NCBI RefSeq assembly: GCF_008704205.1
Contig: NZ_VXLC01000006.1
Location: 355,348 to 419,347 of the forward strand
Length of the DNA: 64,000 nucleotides
Source of the DNA: Nocardia colli
GTDB taxonomy: Bacteria; Actinomycetota; Actinomycetes; Mycobacteriales; Mycobacteriaceae
Direction: 5' to 3'
The notes below the pieces were generated by a model. The model had not been told where the DNA came from and did no database searches. It saw nothing but the letters and a program-made list of their open reading frames with translations. Both the position numbers and the translations under genes were made by a program. Shown one piece after another: positions 1-8,973 of this stretch. The stretch's first letter is position 1; every line of letters begins with the position of its first letter.

Positions 1-3
1 GAG

Positions 4-609
4 GTGCTCCGCCTGCTCGACGAGGCCGACGAGATCACCGAGCGGATTCTCGCCGCGGCCTTCGAACAGATAGCGGTCGTCGGCTGGCGTCGCTCGACTG
101 TGGAGGACGTCGCCAAACGAGCCGGCCTCGGCCGCGCGACCGTCTACCGGAAGTTTCCGAGCAAGAACGCGCTCACCGAGGCCGTCCTGCTGTCCGAGCT
201 GCGCAAGTACCTCGCCGGCAGCACTGCCGCCACCAGCACCCAGCCGACCGCCACCGAACGCATGGCCGAAAGCTGCGCCTACACAGTCGAGTTCCTGCAC
301 GGGCACCCGCTGCTGCGCCGGCTCCTGGAAACCGAGCCGGAAGCCGTCCTGCCCGCGCTCACCACCGGCGCCGCGCCGATCGTCGACCTGTTCCAGGAAT
401 TCTGCGTCACCCTCTGGAAACGCGAGTTCTATGGGGACACAGCGGTTTCCGAGGACACCCTGCGGCATTTGCGCACAGTGGCGGAACTGCATATCCGAAT
501 CACCCTGTCGCTCATCCTGACCCAGCCGAGCTCGATCCCGCTGGACACCGCCGACCAGGCCCGCGACTTCGCCCGGCGCTACCTCGCGCCGATGCTGGAC
601 GCGGAATGA
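4..609 (+). CDS. TetR/AcrR-family transcriptional regulator (5' end at window edge)
   Basis: Probable one-component repressor. The first 60 residues form a TetR-type helix-turn-helix: a helix ending in GWRRSTVEDVAKRAG is followed by the recognition stretch LGRATVYRKFPSKNAL. The rest is a helical ligand-binding domain with no recognisable subfamily. A GTG codon at position 4 allows a 201-residue protein, the usual TetR length, but the window starts only three bases earlier, so the true start may lie upstream. The next gene on the same strand begins 119 bases downstream and has its own ribosome binding site; co-transcription is not evident. The ligand and targets are unknown. Confidence 0.85.
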   Translation: MLRLLDEADEITERILAAAFEQIAVVGWRRSTVEDVAKRAGLGRATVYRKFPSKNALTEAVLLSELRKYLAGSTAATSTQPTATERMAESCAYTVEFLHGHPLLRRLLETEPEAVLPALTTGAAPIVDLFQEFCVTLWKREFYGDTAVSEDTLRHLRTVAELHIRITLSLILTQPSSIPLDTADQARDFARRYLAPMLDAE

Positions 610-728
610 AGTTCATCCATTCGATGCGTATCCGGCGCGCGATTACCGCGCGCGAAACCCGGGTATCCCGCACACTGATCGCGGCGTCTCCCGTGCGTCA
701 CACCCTGTGAATTTCAAGGAGCGAATCC

Positions 729-992
729 ATGGGCATCATCTCGATGATCATCATCGGCCTCATCGCCGGAGCCATCGCGCGCCTGCTGGTCCCGGGCAAG
801 GAGAACTTCGGCTGGATCGGCACGATCGTGCTCGGCATCGTCGGCGGCTATGTCGGCGGCACGCTGGGCAGCTTGGTGTTCGCGCCGCACAAGTTCACCC
901 TCCAGCCGCCGGTCAATCACGCCTTCCTGGGCGCCATCGTCGGCGCGGTGATCCTGCTGGTCATCTACAAGTTCGTGCGCGCGCGAGTCTGA
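729..992 (+). CDS. GlsB/YeaQ/YmgE-family stress-response membrane protein
   Basis: An 87-residue protein made almost wholly of three hydrophobic segments: residues 2-20, about 30-50 and about 66-84. Between the first two lies LLVPGKENFGWIGTIVLG, typical of the transglycosylase-associated (GlsB/YeaQ) family. These small inner-membrane proteins are linked to general stress, but their biochemical role is not settled. AAGGAG sits 8 bases before the ATG. The last 28 bases overlap, tail to tail, the end of the NCS1 permease gene on the other strand. Confidence 0.85.
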   Translation: MGIISMIIIGLIAGAIARLLVPGKENFGWIGTIVLGIVGGYVGGTLGSLVFAPHKFTLQPPVNHAFLGAIVGAVILLVIYKFVRARV

Positions 993-2419
993 TCCTCCGC
1001 TGATACCACGGTGCCCGCCGGATAGATCATTCGATCCGGCGGGTTACTCGTGCGCCGGGCGAGCGGGTAGTAGATCGCGGCGGTGAACACGATGCCGACG
1101 ATCCAGGAAACGTCCGCGCCGCCGAGCTTTTCGGTGATCGGGCCGGTGTAGAGCTGCTGGGCCAGGAACGGGATCTGGGCGAGCACCCCCAGGACGTAGC
1201 AGGCCAGCGCGGTGACGTTCCAGCGGCCGTAGCGGCCGTCCGGGTCGTAGAGCGCCGGGATGTCGATGCGTTCGCGGGAGATCAGGTAGTAGTCGATCAG
1301 GTTGATCGCGCTCCACGGCGTGAACACCATCAGCAGGGTGAGCACGAAATTCTTGAAGTTGCCGAGGAAGTCGGCGCTGGCCCCGATCGCGACAAGCATC
1401 GACACCGCGGTGAAGCCGACGATATAGGCCGCGCGGGCGAACGGCGTGGTGCGTGACTGCCGGTTGAACGCGGTCACCGAGGTCAGGATGGACATGAACC
1501 CGCCGTAGGCGTTGAGACAGTTCACCGTCAGCTTGCCGACCACGATCACCAGATAGATCAGCAGCGCCAGCGCGGACGGGCCCGCGAGTTCGCCGATGAA
1601 GCCGACCTGGTTGCCCAGGAACGCCTTTCCCGCCACCGCGGCCACCAGCGCGCCGAACGTCATCGACCACTGCGAGCCGAGCACGCTGCCCGCGAAGGTC
1701 GCCAGGAAGGTGGTGCGGTCGCTGGTCGAGCGGGGCAGGTAGCGCGAGTAGTCGGCGACGTAGGGACCGAAGGTGAGCTGCCAGCCCGCGCCGAGCGAGA
1801 TCGCCAGCACGAAGGTCACCATGTCGAACGACTTCACCCCGAGGTAGGCGCTCACGTCGTACTCGGTGAACAGCCGGATGCCGAGGTAGGTGAAGCCGAT
1901 GACGCCGACCACCGTGGCGATCCGGCCGACCACATGGATCAGCCGATACCCGGTCACCGCCACCACCGCGGTGAGCGCGCCGAAGACCAGAATGCCGACC
2001 GCCGGGTTGTCGATGTGCAGGATCTTGTTCACCGCCTGCCCGGCCAGCACCGTGCCGGTCGCGGCGAAGCCGAGATACATCACGACCACCAGCAGCAGCG
2101 GCAGCACGGCCCCGAAGACGCCGAATTGTGCTCTGCTGGAGATCATCTGGGGCAGGCCGAGGCGCGGGCCCTGCGCCGAGTGCAGGGCCATCACGATGCC
2201 GCCGAGGACGTTGCCGACCAGCAGCCCGACGATCGCCCACAGCGCGTCGGCGCCGAACACCACCGCGAGCGCGCCGTCGACCACCGCGGTGATCTGCATG
2301 TTCGCGCCGAACCACAGGGTGAACTGGCTGACCGGGGTGCCGTGGCGCTCCGCGTCGGGAATCACCTCGATGGTGCGGCGCTCGATCGAACCGCCCGCGT
2401 CGAGTCGCTCATCCGCCAT
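965..2419 (-). CDS. NCS1-family purine/cytosine (nucleobase) permease
   Basis: A 484-residue polytopic membrane protein with about 12 hydrophobic segments, consistent with the nucleobase:cation symporter-1 family. After a soluble N-terminus come the family-typical QFTLWFGANMQ near the first membrane helix, SLGAGWQLTFGPYVADYSRY in mid-protein and a TPWSAINLIDYYLI helix near the C-terminus. Members import cytosine, purines, allantoin or hydantoins with H+ or Na+; the substrate here cannot be read off. The frame stays open for 300 codons upstream, but that part overlaps narI. I chose the ATG at 2419, which has GGAAGG about 7 bases upstream. Confidence 0.9.
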   Translation of the reverse strand: MADERLDAGGSIERRTIEVIPDAERHGTPVSQFTLWFGANMQITAVVDGALAVVFGADALWAIVGLLVGNVLGGIVMALHSAQGPRLGLPQMISSRAQFGVFGAVLPLLLVVVMYLGFAATGTVLAGQAVNKILHIDNPAVGILVFGALTAVVAVTGYRLIHVVGRIATVVGVIGFTYLGIRLFTEYDVSAYLGVKSFDMVTFVLAISLGAGWQLTFGPYVADYSRYLPRSTSDRTTFLATFAGSVLGSQWSMTFGALVAAVAGKAFLGNQVGFIGELAGPSALALLIYLVIVVGKLTVNCLNAYGGFMSILTSVTAFNRQSRTTPFARAAYIVGFTAVSMLVAIGASADFLGNFKNFVLTLLMVFTPWSAINLIDYYLISRERIDIPALYDPDGRYGRWNVTALACYVLGVLAQIPFLAQQLYTGPITEKLGGADVSWIVGIVFTAAIYYPLARRTSNPPDRMIYPAGTVVSAEDQTRARTNL

Positions 2420-2526
2420 GGGCCCGCCTTCCGCACTGTCACCGTGTCCGATCATGCAGTATGGCGCACACCGGTCGGTCTTGTACTTCTTTGTGTAGCA
2501 CCGGAAATGGGGGCAGCGAACCCGGC

Positions 2527-3234
2527 TCAGCTGCGCCGCGGGGCGGACAACTCCCGCTCGGGCTGTGCCGAGGAGGTGGGCTGCCAGCGCCGGGCCAGGC
2601 GGTAGAGCGGCTCGGCGATGAAGCTGGCGAGGCGGGTGTAGGGCCAGATCGCGATGAACAGCATCAGGACCAGGCCGCGCGTCTGGTAGATGATCGGGGC
2701 GTGTTCGATCGGCTCGGGGTTGGGGTGCAGGCTGAACAGCGAGCGGAACCAGGCGAACAGCGTTTCCGCGGTGCGGTATCCGTCGCCGGAGGAGTTCGGG
2801 TCGAACTTGATCGCCACCCAGGTCAGCAGGCCGGCCACCAGAATCGGGAAGGTGATGCGGTCCAGCGGGCTCACCGCGGAGCGGGCCGGACTGCCGATCA
2901 TGTCCGGCACGAACAGCAGCACCGCGCCGATCGTCGCGGTCGTCAGGGCGCAGATCTCGATGACCGTGATGGTGCCGTAGATCCAGCCTTCCGGATGCGA
3001 ATGCGGGCCCGACATGAGGAAATCGGTGATCCGGGCGACGAATACGCCGCTCAGTCCGATGCGGAACGCGCTCGCCCCGATCCGCTGCGCCCGATCGGTC
3101 TCCGGGATGGCGGTGTACCAGCCGAATCGATCGTGCCGATAACGCCACACGTGACCGACCAGGAATGAGAGAAACGCGCTGTAAGGCAGGATGATCCACA
3201 GCACCGACATCATCTGCCGACCCGCCTTCTCCAT
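2527..3234 (-). CDS. narI: Respiratory nitrate reductase gamma subunit (NarI-like), solitary
   Basis: A 235-residue, five-helix membrane protein. The opening LWIILPYSAFLSFLVGHVWRY and the following HDRFGW are characteristic of NarI, the di-heme cytochrome b subunit that passes quinol electrons to the NarGH catalytic subunits. Candidate heme-ligand histidines lie in GHVWRY and near residues 78-80 (PHSH). No narG, narH or narJ is adjacent: neighbours are an NCS1 permease downstream on the same strand and a divergent MFS gene. It may serve a distant complex or another redox partner. The start is uncertain: a Met-Met pair at 3213/3210 just before the first helix fits the family better than the ATG at 3234. 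Confidence 0.8.
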   Translation of the reverse strand: MEKAGRQMMSVLWIILPYSAFLSFLVGHVWRYRHDRFGWYTAIPETDRAQRIGASAFRIGLSGVFVARITDFLMSGPHSHPEGWIYGTITVIEICALTTATIGAVLLFVPDMIGSPARSAVSPLDRITFPILVAGLLTWVAIKFDPNSSGDGYRTAETLFAWFRSLFSLHPNPEPIEHAPIIYQTRGLVLMLFIAIWPYTRLASFIAEPLYRLARRWQPTSSAQPERELSAPRRS

Positions 3235-3445
3235 CGAACTGATAGAAATCGAAACTATCCGAGGTACGCATTACCTTCGCAGACACCCGGCGTTCAAACA
3301 AGTGCCGAACTACCCGTCTTATCCAGGGCACCTAATCGGCACCCATTCCGCTGAATTGTCAATCAATGCCATAAATCAAGGGACTGCGGCTGCCCCCGGC
3401 TCGGGCGGCTTGCCCCGGGCGGCGGGGCGGTGTTGGATCGCTGCG

Positions 3446-4684
3446 ATGGTCACCAATCGGTTGTCGGCTCAGGTCGTGGTCGGCCCCGGGCTCGGGCGGG
3501 ATTTCGAGCGGCTCTGGCGTGGGTTCGCGATCAGCTCGGTGGGCACCTTCCTCGCGCTGGACGCCTTCACGCTGATCGCGGTGCTGGTGCTGCACGTGGG
3601 CGCGTTGCAGGTGTCGTTGATGGCGGCCGCCGGTGGCGCGGTGGGTGCGGTGCTGGCGGTCCCGCTGGGCGCCTGGATCGAGTTCCGGCCCAAGCGGCAG
3701 TTGATGATTCGCGCCGATCTGCTGCGGTTCCTGGTGCTGCTGACCGTGCCGGTCGCGTACTTCGCCGGCGCGCTGAGTTATCCGCAGTTGCTCGTGGTCG
3801 CGATGGTGGTCGCGGTCGCGGACATCGTCTTCCTGGGCGCCGGCAGCGCGCATCTGAAAGGTCTTGTCCCCCAAGATCATCTGCTCGCGGCCAACGGGCG
3901 GTTCGAGACGGCCACGTGGGTCTCCACGGCGGTGGGGCCGCCGCTGGGCGGGGTGCTCATCGGCGTGCTGGGTCCGGTCGTCACCGTGGTGCTGAACGCG
4001 GTCAGTTTCGTGCTGTCCGCCTTGTGCGTTCGCTCGATCGAGGTGCCCGAGCCCGCCCCGCCGGTCCGGCCCGCCGCGCCGTCCCGGCTGGTCGAGATCA
4101 CCCAGGGCTGGCGCACGATCGCCGCGAATCCGGTGCTGCGCGTGCTGCTGTGCAACACCGTGCTGGTGAATTCGCTGATCATGGCGACGGCTCCGGTGCT
4201 GGCCTATCTGATGCTGAACGACCTCGGTTTCGCGCCGTGGCAGTACGGGCTCGGCTTCGGCGTGCCCTGCCTCGGCGGGGTTGTCGGCGCCCGGCTGGCC
4301 CGGCCGCTGGTCCGCCGCTACGGGCAGCGGCGGATCCTGCTCGGGTTCGGCGTCGCGCGGGTGCCGTGGCTGCTCGGGCTGCCGCTCGTGCAGCCGGGCG
4401 CGAAGGGACTGCTGCTGGTGATGGCGGTCGAGATCGGGATGATCACCTGCATCAGCGTTTTCAACCCGGCGTTCAGTACCTATCGGCTGCTGCACACCGC
4501 GGACGACAAGGTCGCGCGCGTGCTCACCGCCTGGACCATCACCGCCCGCGTGGTCACCGCCGCGGCCACCGTCGCCTGGGGGGTGCTGGCCGGCCAGACC
4601 AGTGCGCGCACCGCGATCGCCGCTGGGGCGGCGCTGATGCTGGTCTCGGTCGTCCTGCTGCCGTGGCGCTCGGCCCGCGAATAA
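3446..4684 (+). CDS. MFS transporter (drug/siderophore-exporter-like)
   Basis: A 412-residue protein with about 12 membrane segments, resembling the DHA3/enterobactin-exporter branch of the major facilitator superfamily. AVPLGAWIEFRPKRQLM between helices 2 and 3 is the motif-A loop, and RYGQRRILLGFG is its counterpart in the second half. The open frame begins at 3191, but the first 85 codons lack membrane character, so I chose the ATG at 3446. The 210-base region upstream separates it from divergent narI and is the likely promoter area for both. It converges on the next gene with only 3 bases between stops. The substrate is unknown. Confidence 0.8.
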   Translation: MVTNRLSAQVVVGPGLGRDFERLWRGFAISSVGTFLALDAFTLIAVLVLHVGALQVSLMAAAGGAVGAVLAVPLGAWIEFRPKRQLMIRADLLRFLVLLTVPVAYFAGALSYPQLLVVAMVVAVADIVFLGAGSAHLKGLVPQDHLLAANGRFETATWVSTAVGPPLGGVLIGVLGPVVTVVLNAVSFVLSALCVRSIEVPEPAPPVRPAAPSRLVEITQGWRTIAANPVLRVLLCNTVLVNSLIMATAPVLAYLMLNDLGFAPWQYGLGFGVPCLGGVVGARLARPLVRRYGQRRILLGFGVARVPWLLGLPLVQPGAKGLLLVMAVEIGMITCISVFNPAFSTYRLLHTADDKVARVLTAWTITARVVTAAATVAWGVLAGQTSARTAIAAGAALMLVSVVLLPWRSARE

Positions 4685-4687
4685 CTC

Positions 4688-5707
4688 TCAGGCGGAGGCG
4701 ATCGCGGTGATCAGGGTGCGCGCCGCGACGGTGCGGGTGGTGATGAGCTGGGTGAAGGTCTTGGGCTGCTCGCCCGGATACTGCTGGGTGAGCTGGACTT
4801 CCCAGTGCGCGAGCCCGTCGTCGCCGTCGCGGGTCCGGGTGATCTGCACGCAGTAGCGGGTGCCGACCGGGATCTGGTTGATGCCGCGCTGGATCTGCTC
4901 GGCGGGCGAGACGATGGCGTTGTCGGCGACCACCGCACGCGCCCGGTAGCCGGAACGTTCCACGTAGTAGGCGTATTCGAAGGCGAGGATGGCATCGGGT
5001 CCGTTGGCGGTGCCGCCGGGGTCGGTGCCGGACACCGCGTCGGGAGTGCGTTTCTGTTCGCAGCCCTGGGTCGCGATGGCCGAGGCCGGTGCGGGCGCGA
5101 CTGTCGTTGGCGCGGCGGAGGTTCCGGCGGAATTCTTCGCCGGGGCGGTCGCGGGCGTCAGGCCGGTCACGGTGGCCGCGGTGGACGAGCTGTCTTTGCC
5201 GAATCCGTGCACTGCGGCGAGCAGGATCGAGACGACCGCGATCCCGATGCCGAGCACGATCAGGACCGCGAGGACCTTGTTGCCGCGCTGCGGATCCCGC
5301 CGCTTGGTCGGATGACGCAGCGGGACGCCCGGGTGGATGCCGGACCGGTTGATGATGGCGGGCGCCGGGGCGACGTTGTCCTCGTAGCCTTCGGCGTCGA
5401 ACTCCGCGGCCCGCATCCGGCGCCGGTCGTGCTCGATCTGCGGTTCCAGCGGCGGCTCGGACATCCGCTGCGGTTCGAGCCATTCTTCCCAGTCCCCGGT
5501 GCGCCGCGGTCGATCCGGATCGGCGGGGATGAGCGGGTCCGACACGGCGACCTCCGGTTCTCGGCGACGCACCGGCGCGCGGCGACCGGGTGAGCGCCGC
5601 CGCTTCTTCGTCTTGCCGACGGGTGTGCGCAGCATGGGCAGCCCGGTGTCGAACGGATTACCCTGCCCCTCTGGCCGACTCGGAGAGTTCGGATCAGAGG
5701 GTGTCAT
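4688..5707 (-). CDS. Single-pass membrane protein with extracytoplasmic domain, third gene of secretion-like operon
   Basis: A 339-residue protein. The first 140 residues are charged and disordered (KTKKRRRSPGRRAPVRRR), then comes one membrane helix around residues 145-167, a Ser/Thr/Ala/Pro linker and a C-terminal domain of about 130 residues with two cysteines (in QGCEQKRTP and GTRYCVQITR). This layout, basic tail in and small domain out, is common in conserved actinobacterial proteins encoded near type VII secretion substrates. Its start overlaps the end of the upstream gene (5694-7112) by 14 bases, so the two are co-translated. No enzymatic motif was seen. Confidence 0.75.
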   Translation of the reverse strand: MTPSDPNSPSRPEGQGNPFDTGLPMLRTPVGKTKKRRRSPGRRAPVRRREPEVAVSDPLIPADPDRPRRTGDWEEWLEPQRMSEPPLEPQIEHDRRRMRAAEFDAEGYEDNVAPAPAIINRSGIHPGVPLRHPTKRRDPQRGNKVLAVLIVLGIGIAVVSILLAAVHGFGKDSSSTAATVTGLTPATAPAKNSAGTSAAPTTVAPAPASAIATQGCEQKRTPDAVSGTDPGGTANGPDAILAFEYAYYVERSGYRARAVVADNAIVSPAEQIQRGINQIPVGTRYCVQITRTRDGDDGLAHWEVQLTQQYPGEQPKTFTQLITTRTVAARTLITAIASA

Positions 5708-7112
5708 CGTCGTAGTCGCCGAGAACTGGGGTCACCGCGACAGCGGCGGTCGGCACGGTGACACCGAGCTGACCGTCCTTGGGCTTGTGCTCCTGGTCCT
5801 CCGCGCGCGGCGGCGGTGGCATCGCCACTCCCCCATTGGTTCCCGGATGGGACTGCTGGTCCGGGCTGGCCGAGCGCGACGGGGTGTCCGCCGGGGCCTG
5901 CGCCTCGGGCGCGGGCGCCGGTGCGGGCTTGGATTCGGGGGGCGGCGCGGTCACCTGCGCCGACGGCGCGGACCCGCCCGTGGATCCGTGCTGCGCCGGC
6001 GGGATCACCGTGCCGGGGCCGGTGGGCTGCGACGGCGTGGACGGCCTTGCGCCCGCGCCGAAGTCGAACAGCTTCGGCGAGTTGCCGGAGTTGGTCGAGC
6101 CGTTCGACTGATCGCCGCCGGTGGTGCTGCCGGGGCGGATCGCCTCGGTCACCGCCTTGTCCGCGCCGGCCGCCACCGTGTCGATGGCGTGCGTGCCGAC
6201 CTCGGCCACCTTGTCGATGATGTGCGTGCCGACGCCGGCGATCTTGTCGATGATGTTCGTGCCGATGTCGACGCCCGCGTTGATCGCGGCGGTGCCGACC
6301 TGCACGCCCGCGGAGATCAGCTGCTGCTGCAACTGGAGCTGGGCGGCCAGCGCCGGATCGACCGGCTGCCCGTTCGCACCGACGCCGGGGACCGTGGTGC
6401 CGGGGACGTATTGGCTCGGGCTCGTGGCGCCGGGATTGAATTGCGTTGTGCCGCCCGGGATGAACTGGCCGTTGCCCGGCTGCGCGGCGGTGACGCCGGA
6501 CGGCTGGGTGACCGTCAGCGGACCCATCTGGTCGAGTCGCCTGCTGTGGTCGTCCATCTCGGTCTGCGCGGTGTTGACCGTGGTCAGGGCGTCCCGCAGG
6601 GCCTGGGTCGCGCGCGCGATCACCGCGTCGGTGTCCGGGGCCGCGGTGGCGTTGCCGAGGATCTCGCGCGCGTCGCGGCGGAAGTCGGCGATGATCTGGT
6701 CCACGGTCCGCGCGGCGCGGGCGCTGGTGGCGTGCGCGTCGCCGAGCACGCTGAGGTAAGCCGGTCCGCGATCGGAGATTTCGCCGATCTCGGTCTGTGT
6801 GGTGCGCAGCGCGGGCACCGCGGCGTCGGCGCCGCGGGAGGTCCAGGTCGACTCCAGCGCGTGCAGGCCGTCGCGGTGCGGGCCTTCCACCTCGGCGGCC
6901 TGCGTGGACGCGGACGACAGCGCGCTGGTCGCGGTCTGGTTCGGCACGCCGACGCCGGTGCCGAGGGTGGCGCGCAGCTGCAACAGCGGGCGCACCAGGG
7001 CGGCGACGATCGGCGGATCCACGTTCGGATCGAGGTAAGTCGTGGCGGGAGCGGCGGTCTCGGTGCGGGTCGGGGGCGCCGATCGCCTGCGTAGTCCGGA
7101 AAGGGTTCTCAT
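5694..7112 (-). CDS. Large helical, Pro/Thr/Ala-rich putative type VII secretion-associated protein
   Basis: A 472-residue protein without a signal peptide. Residues about 25-200 are helical and alanine-rich, resembling the helical-bundle part of ESX-associated proteins. Residues 200-260 carry Gln/Gly/Pro repeats, then a heptad-like stretch follows in which IDKIAGVGTHIID and IDKVAEVGTHAID repeat nearly exactly. The last 150 residues are proline-rich. It overlaps the upstream small gene by ATGA (7109-7112) and the downstream gene by 14 bases, so the three form one tight operon. The link to ESX rests on architecture and the upstream partner; no WXG or EccC gene is present here. Confidence 0.7.
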   Translation of the reverse strand: MRTLSGLRRRSAPPTRTETAAPATTYLDPNVDPPIVAALVRPLLQLRATLGTGVGVPNQTATSALSSASTQAAEVEGPHRDGLHALESTWTSRGADAAVPALRTTQTEIGEISDRGPAYLSVLGDAHATSARAARTVDQIIADFRRDAREILGNATAAPDTDAVIARATQALRDALTTVNTAQTEMDDHSRRLDQMGPLTVTQPSGVTAAQPGNGQFIPGGTTQFNPGATSPSQYVPGTTVPGVGANGQPVDPALAAQLQLQQQLISAGVQVGTAAINAGVDIGTNIIDKIAGVGTHIIDKVAEVGTHAIDTVAAGADKAVTEAIRPGSTTGGDQSNGSTNSGNSPKLFDFGAGARPSTPSQPTGPGTVIPPAQHGSTGGSAPSAQVTAPPPESKPAPAPAPEAQAPADTPSRSASPDQQSHPGTNGGVAMPPPPRAEDQEHKPKDGQLGVTVPTAAVAVTPVLGDYDDDTL

Positions 7113-7432
7113 GTCAGGGCCTCTCCGGTCTTGGTGATGACGCCCGCGGTCTCGGTATCGATACCCTGCATGTCGGTGCTGTAGCCGCGCAGGATTTCGC
7201 CGTAGGTGCCGACGAGTTGTCCCGCCGTGGACAGCGCCTGGGCGTGTTCGGACACCGCCGTGGTGAAGCGCGCCGCGAAATCCGCGCCGATCAAGCCGAG
7301 GTCGGCGGTCAGCCGGTCCTGATTCACCGCCCCGGAGGCGACCGCCGCGGCCGAGGCCAACTGTTGGGAGACCGCGTCCGCGATCGCGGTGTAAGCGGCC
7401 ACCGCCGCCGGATCCAGCTTCAGCGTGTCCAC
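7109..7432 (-). CDS. Small EspC/WXG100-like putative type VII secretion target
   Basis: A 107-residue, almost entirely helical protein. It starts MDTLKLDPAAVAAYTAIADAV and is predicted to form the helix-turn-helix hairpin typical of ESX-secreted EspC-type (T7SS target) proteins; no WXG triplet is visible. The GTG start at 7432 is preceded by GGGAGGGG at 5-12 bases, a strong ribosome binding site; the longer frame upstream has none. The stop overlaps the ATG of the next gene (ATGA). First gene of the 7432-4688 operon. Assignment is by size, composition and context. Confidence 0.6.
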   Translation of the reverse strand: MDTLKLDPAAVAAYTAIADAVSQQLASAAAVASGAVNQDRLTADLGLIGADFAARFTTAVSEHAQALSTAGQLVGTYGEILRGYSTDMQGIDTETAGVITKTGEALT

Positions 7433-7586
7433 CGTTCCCCTCCCGGGTTCCGAGTCTTTCGCTACCGCGACCTGATTCGAGACAAGCCTACTGCGCGACC
7501 AGGACACCCTGCGTCCGATCGTCGCGAGTCCGTGCCGCCTGAGTATGGCAATCATCGCGCGCAATGTCATGCGCTGGCGCTGGGAA

Positions 7587-8843
7587 TCAGTGGCAGACCT
7601 CGGTCACGGCGTCGGCCAGTAGGCCCAGGCCGTGGCCGATTTCGGCATCGGTGATGGTCAGCGGCGGCATCAGTTTCACCACTTCGCCGACCGCGCCGGA
7701 GGTTTCCACCAGCAGGCCGCGGTCGAACGCGGACTGGCAGACCTTGCCGGCCAGCGAGGCATCGTCGAAGGCCAGGCCGTAAACCAGCCCGCGACCCCGG
7801 ACCCGTGCGCCCGCGACGGTCGCGGCCAGTGCGGTCAGCTCCCGCTCGATCCGTGCGCCTTTGGCCAGCGTGGCGTGCTCGAGCCGCGCGTCGGACCAGT
7901 AGTGCTCCAGCGCGACCCGCGCGGTGACGAAGGCGGCGTTGTTGCCGCGGAAGGTGCCGTTGTGCTCGCCGGGGGTCCACTGGTCGAACTCGGGTTTGAA
8001 AACCACCAGCGCCATGGGCAATCCGTAGCCGCCGATGGACTTGGACAGGGTGACGATGTCCGGGCGGATGCCCGCGGCCTCGAAGGAGAAGAACGGACCG
8101 GTCCGGCCGCAGCCCATCTGCACGTCGTCGACGATCAACAGGATGCCGCGCGCCGCGCAGAGTTCGGCGAGTTCGCGCAGCCAGTCCGCGCGCGCCACAT
8201 TGACGCCGCCCTCGCCCTGCACCGTCTCCACGATCACCGCGGCCGGCTTGTCCAGCCCGGAGGACGAATCGTCCAGCGCGCGCCGCATCCAGGCCAGCTC
8301 GTCGGGCGCGTCGAGGTATCCGTCGTAGGGCATCGGCGTGGTGTGCGGCAGCGGCACGCCCGCACCCGCACGCTTGGCCGCGTTGCCGGTGACCGACAGC
8401 GCGCCGAGCGACATCCCGTGGAAGGCGTTGGTGAAGTTCAGGATCGGTGCGCGCCCGGTCACCTTCCGCGCGAGTTTGAGCGCGGCCTCCACCGCGTTGG
8501 CCCCGGTCGGCCCGGGGAACTGCACCTTGTAGTCCAGTCCGCGCGGACCGAACACCGTGTCCCGCAGCGTTTCCAGCAGCCCGCGCTTGGCCACGGTCGA
8601 CATGTCCAGCCCGTGCGTGATGCCGTCGCCGGCGATGTAGTCCAGCAGCGCCCGTTTCAGCACCGGATTGTTGTGGCCGTAGTTCAGCGCGCCCGCGCCG
8701 GCGAAGAAATCCAGGTACTCCCTGCCGTGCTCGTCGCGCAGCCAGGCGCCGCTCGCGGTGTCGAACACCGCGGGCCAGGACCGGCAGTAGCCGCGCACAT
8801 TGGATTCGAGGGCCTCGAAAATGGTCATCCCGGCGGCGGTCAT
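7587..8843 (-). CDS. ectB: Diaminobutyrate--2-oxoglutarate transaminase (EctB-like), class III aminotransferase
   Basis: A 418-residue PLP enzyme of the class III aminotransferase fold. EctB converts L-aspartate-semialdehyde plus glutamate to L-2,4-diaminobutyrate, the first ectoine step. FFAGAGALNYGHNNP near the start, FPGPTGANAVEAALKLAR, VDDVQMGCGRTGPFFSFE and the PLP-lysine segment VTLSKSIGGYGLPMA match EctB closely, and the length is standard. GAAGGAT lies 6 bases before the ATG. No ectA, ectC or ectD is adjacent: the genes around it encode a secretion-like operon and an ABC exporter. It could feed a distant ectoine pathway or supply diaminobutyrate for another product. Confidence 0.9.
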   Translation of the reverse strand: MTAAGMTIFEALESNVRGYCRSWPAVFDTASGAWLRDEHGREYLDFFAGAGALNYGHNNPVLKRALLDYIAGDGITHGLDMSTVAKRGLLETLRDTVFGPRGLDYKVQFPGPTGANAVEAALKLARKVTGRAPILNFTNAFHGMSLGALSVTGNAAKRAGAGVPLPHTTPMPYDGYLDAPDELAWMRRALDDSSSGLDKPAAVIVETVQGEGGVNVARADWLRELAELCAARGILLIVDDVQMGCGRTGPFFSFEAAGIRPDIVTLSKSIGGYGLPMALVVFKPEFDQWTPGEHNGTFRGNNAAFVTARVALEHYWSDARLEHATLAKGARIERELTALAATVAGARVRGRGLVYGLAFDDASLAGKVCQSAFDRGLLVETSGAVGEVVKLMPPLTITDAEIGHGLGLLADAVTEVCH

Positions 8844-8973
8844 CGGCGATCCTTCTCACACAATCTGAAGTGACTGTGTTTCTAACACTGCCGCGAGCGC
8901 TATGAGGCACTTTTCCAAAAACCGCCGCCGGGGGTTCCGTGTGCCCTCCGGCAGAGATTAGGCTTGACTCTTT

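Noticed and set aside
1890..3168. Long plus-strand frames opposite the NCS1 permease and narI
   Set aside because: They are rich in His/Arg/Asp/Gly with no domain features and lie fully opposite two well-supported membrane-protein genes; typical shadow frames in GC-rich DNA.
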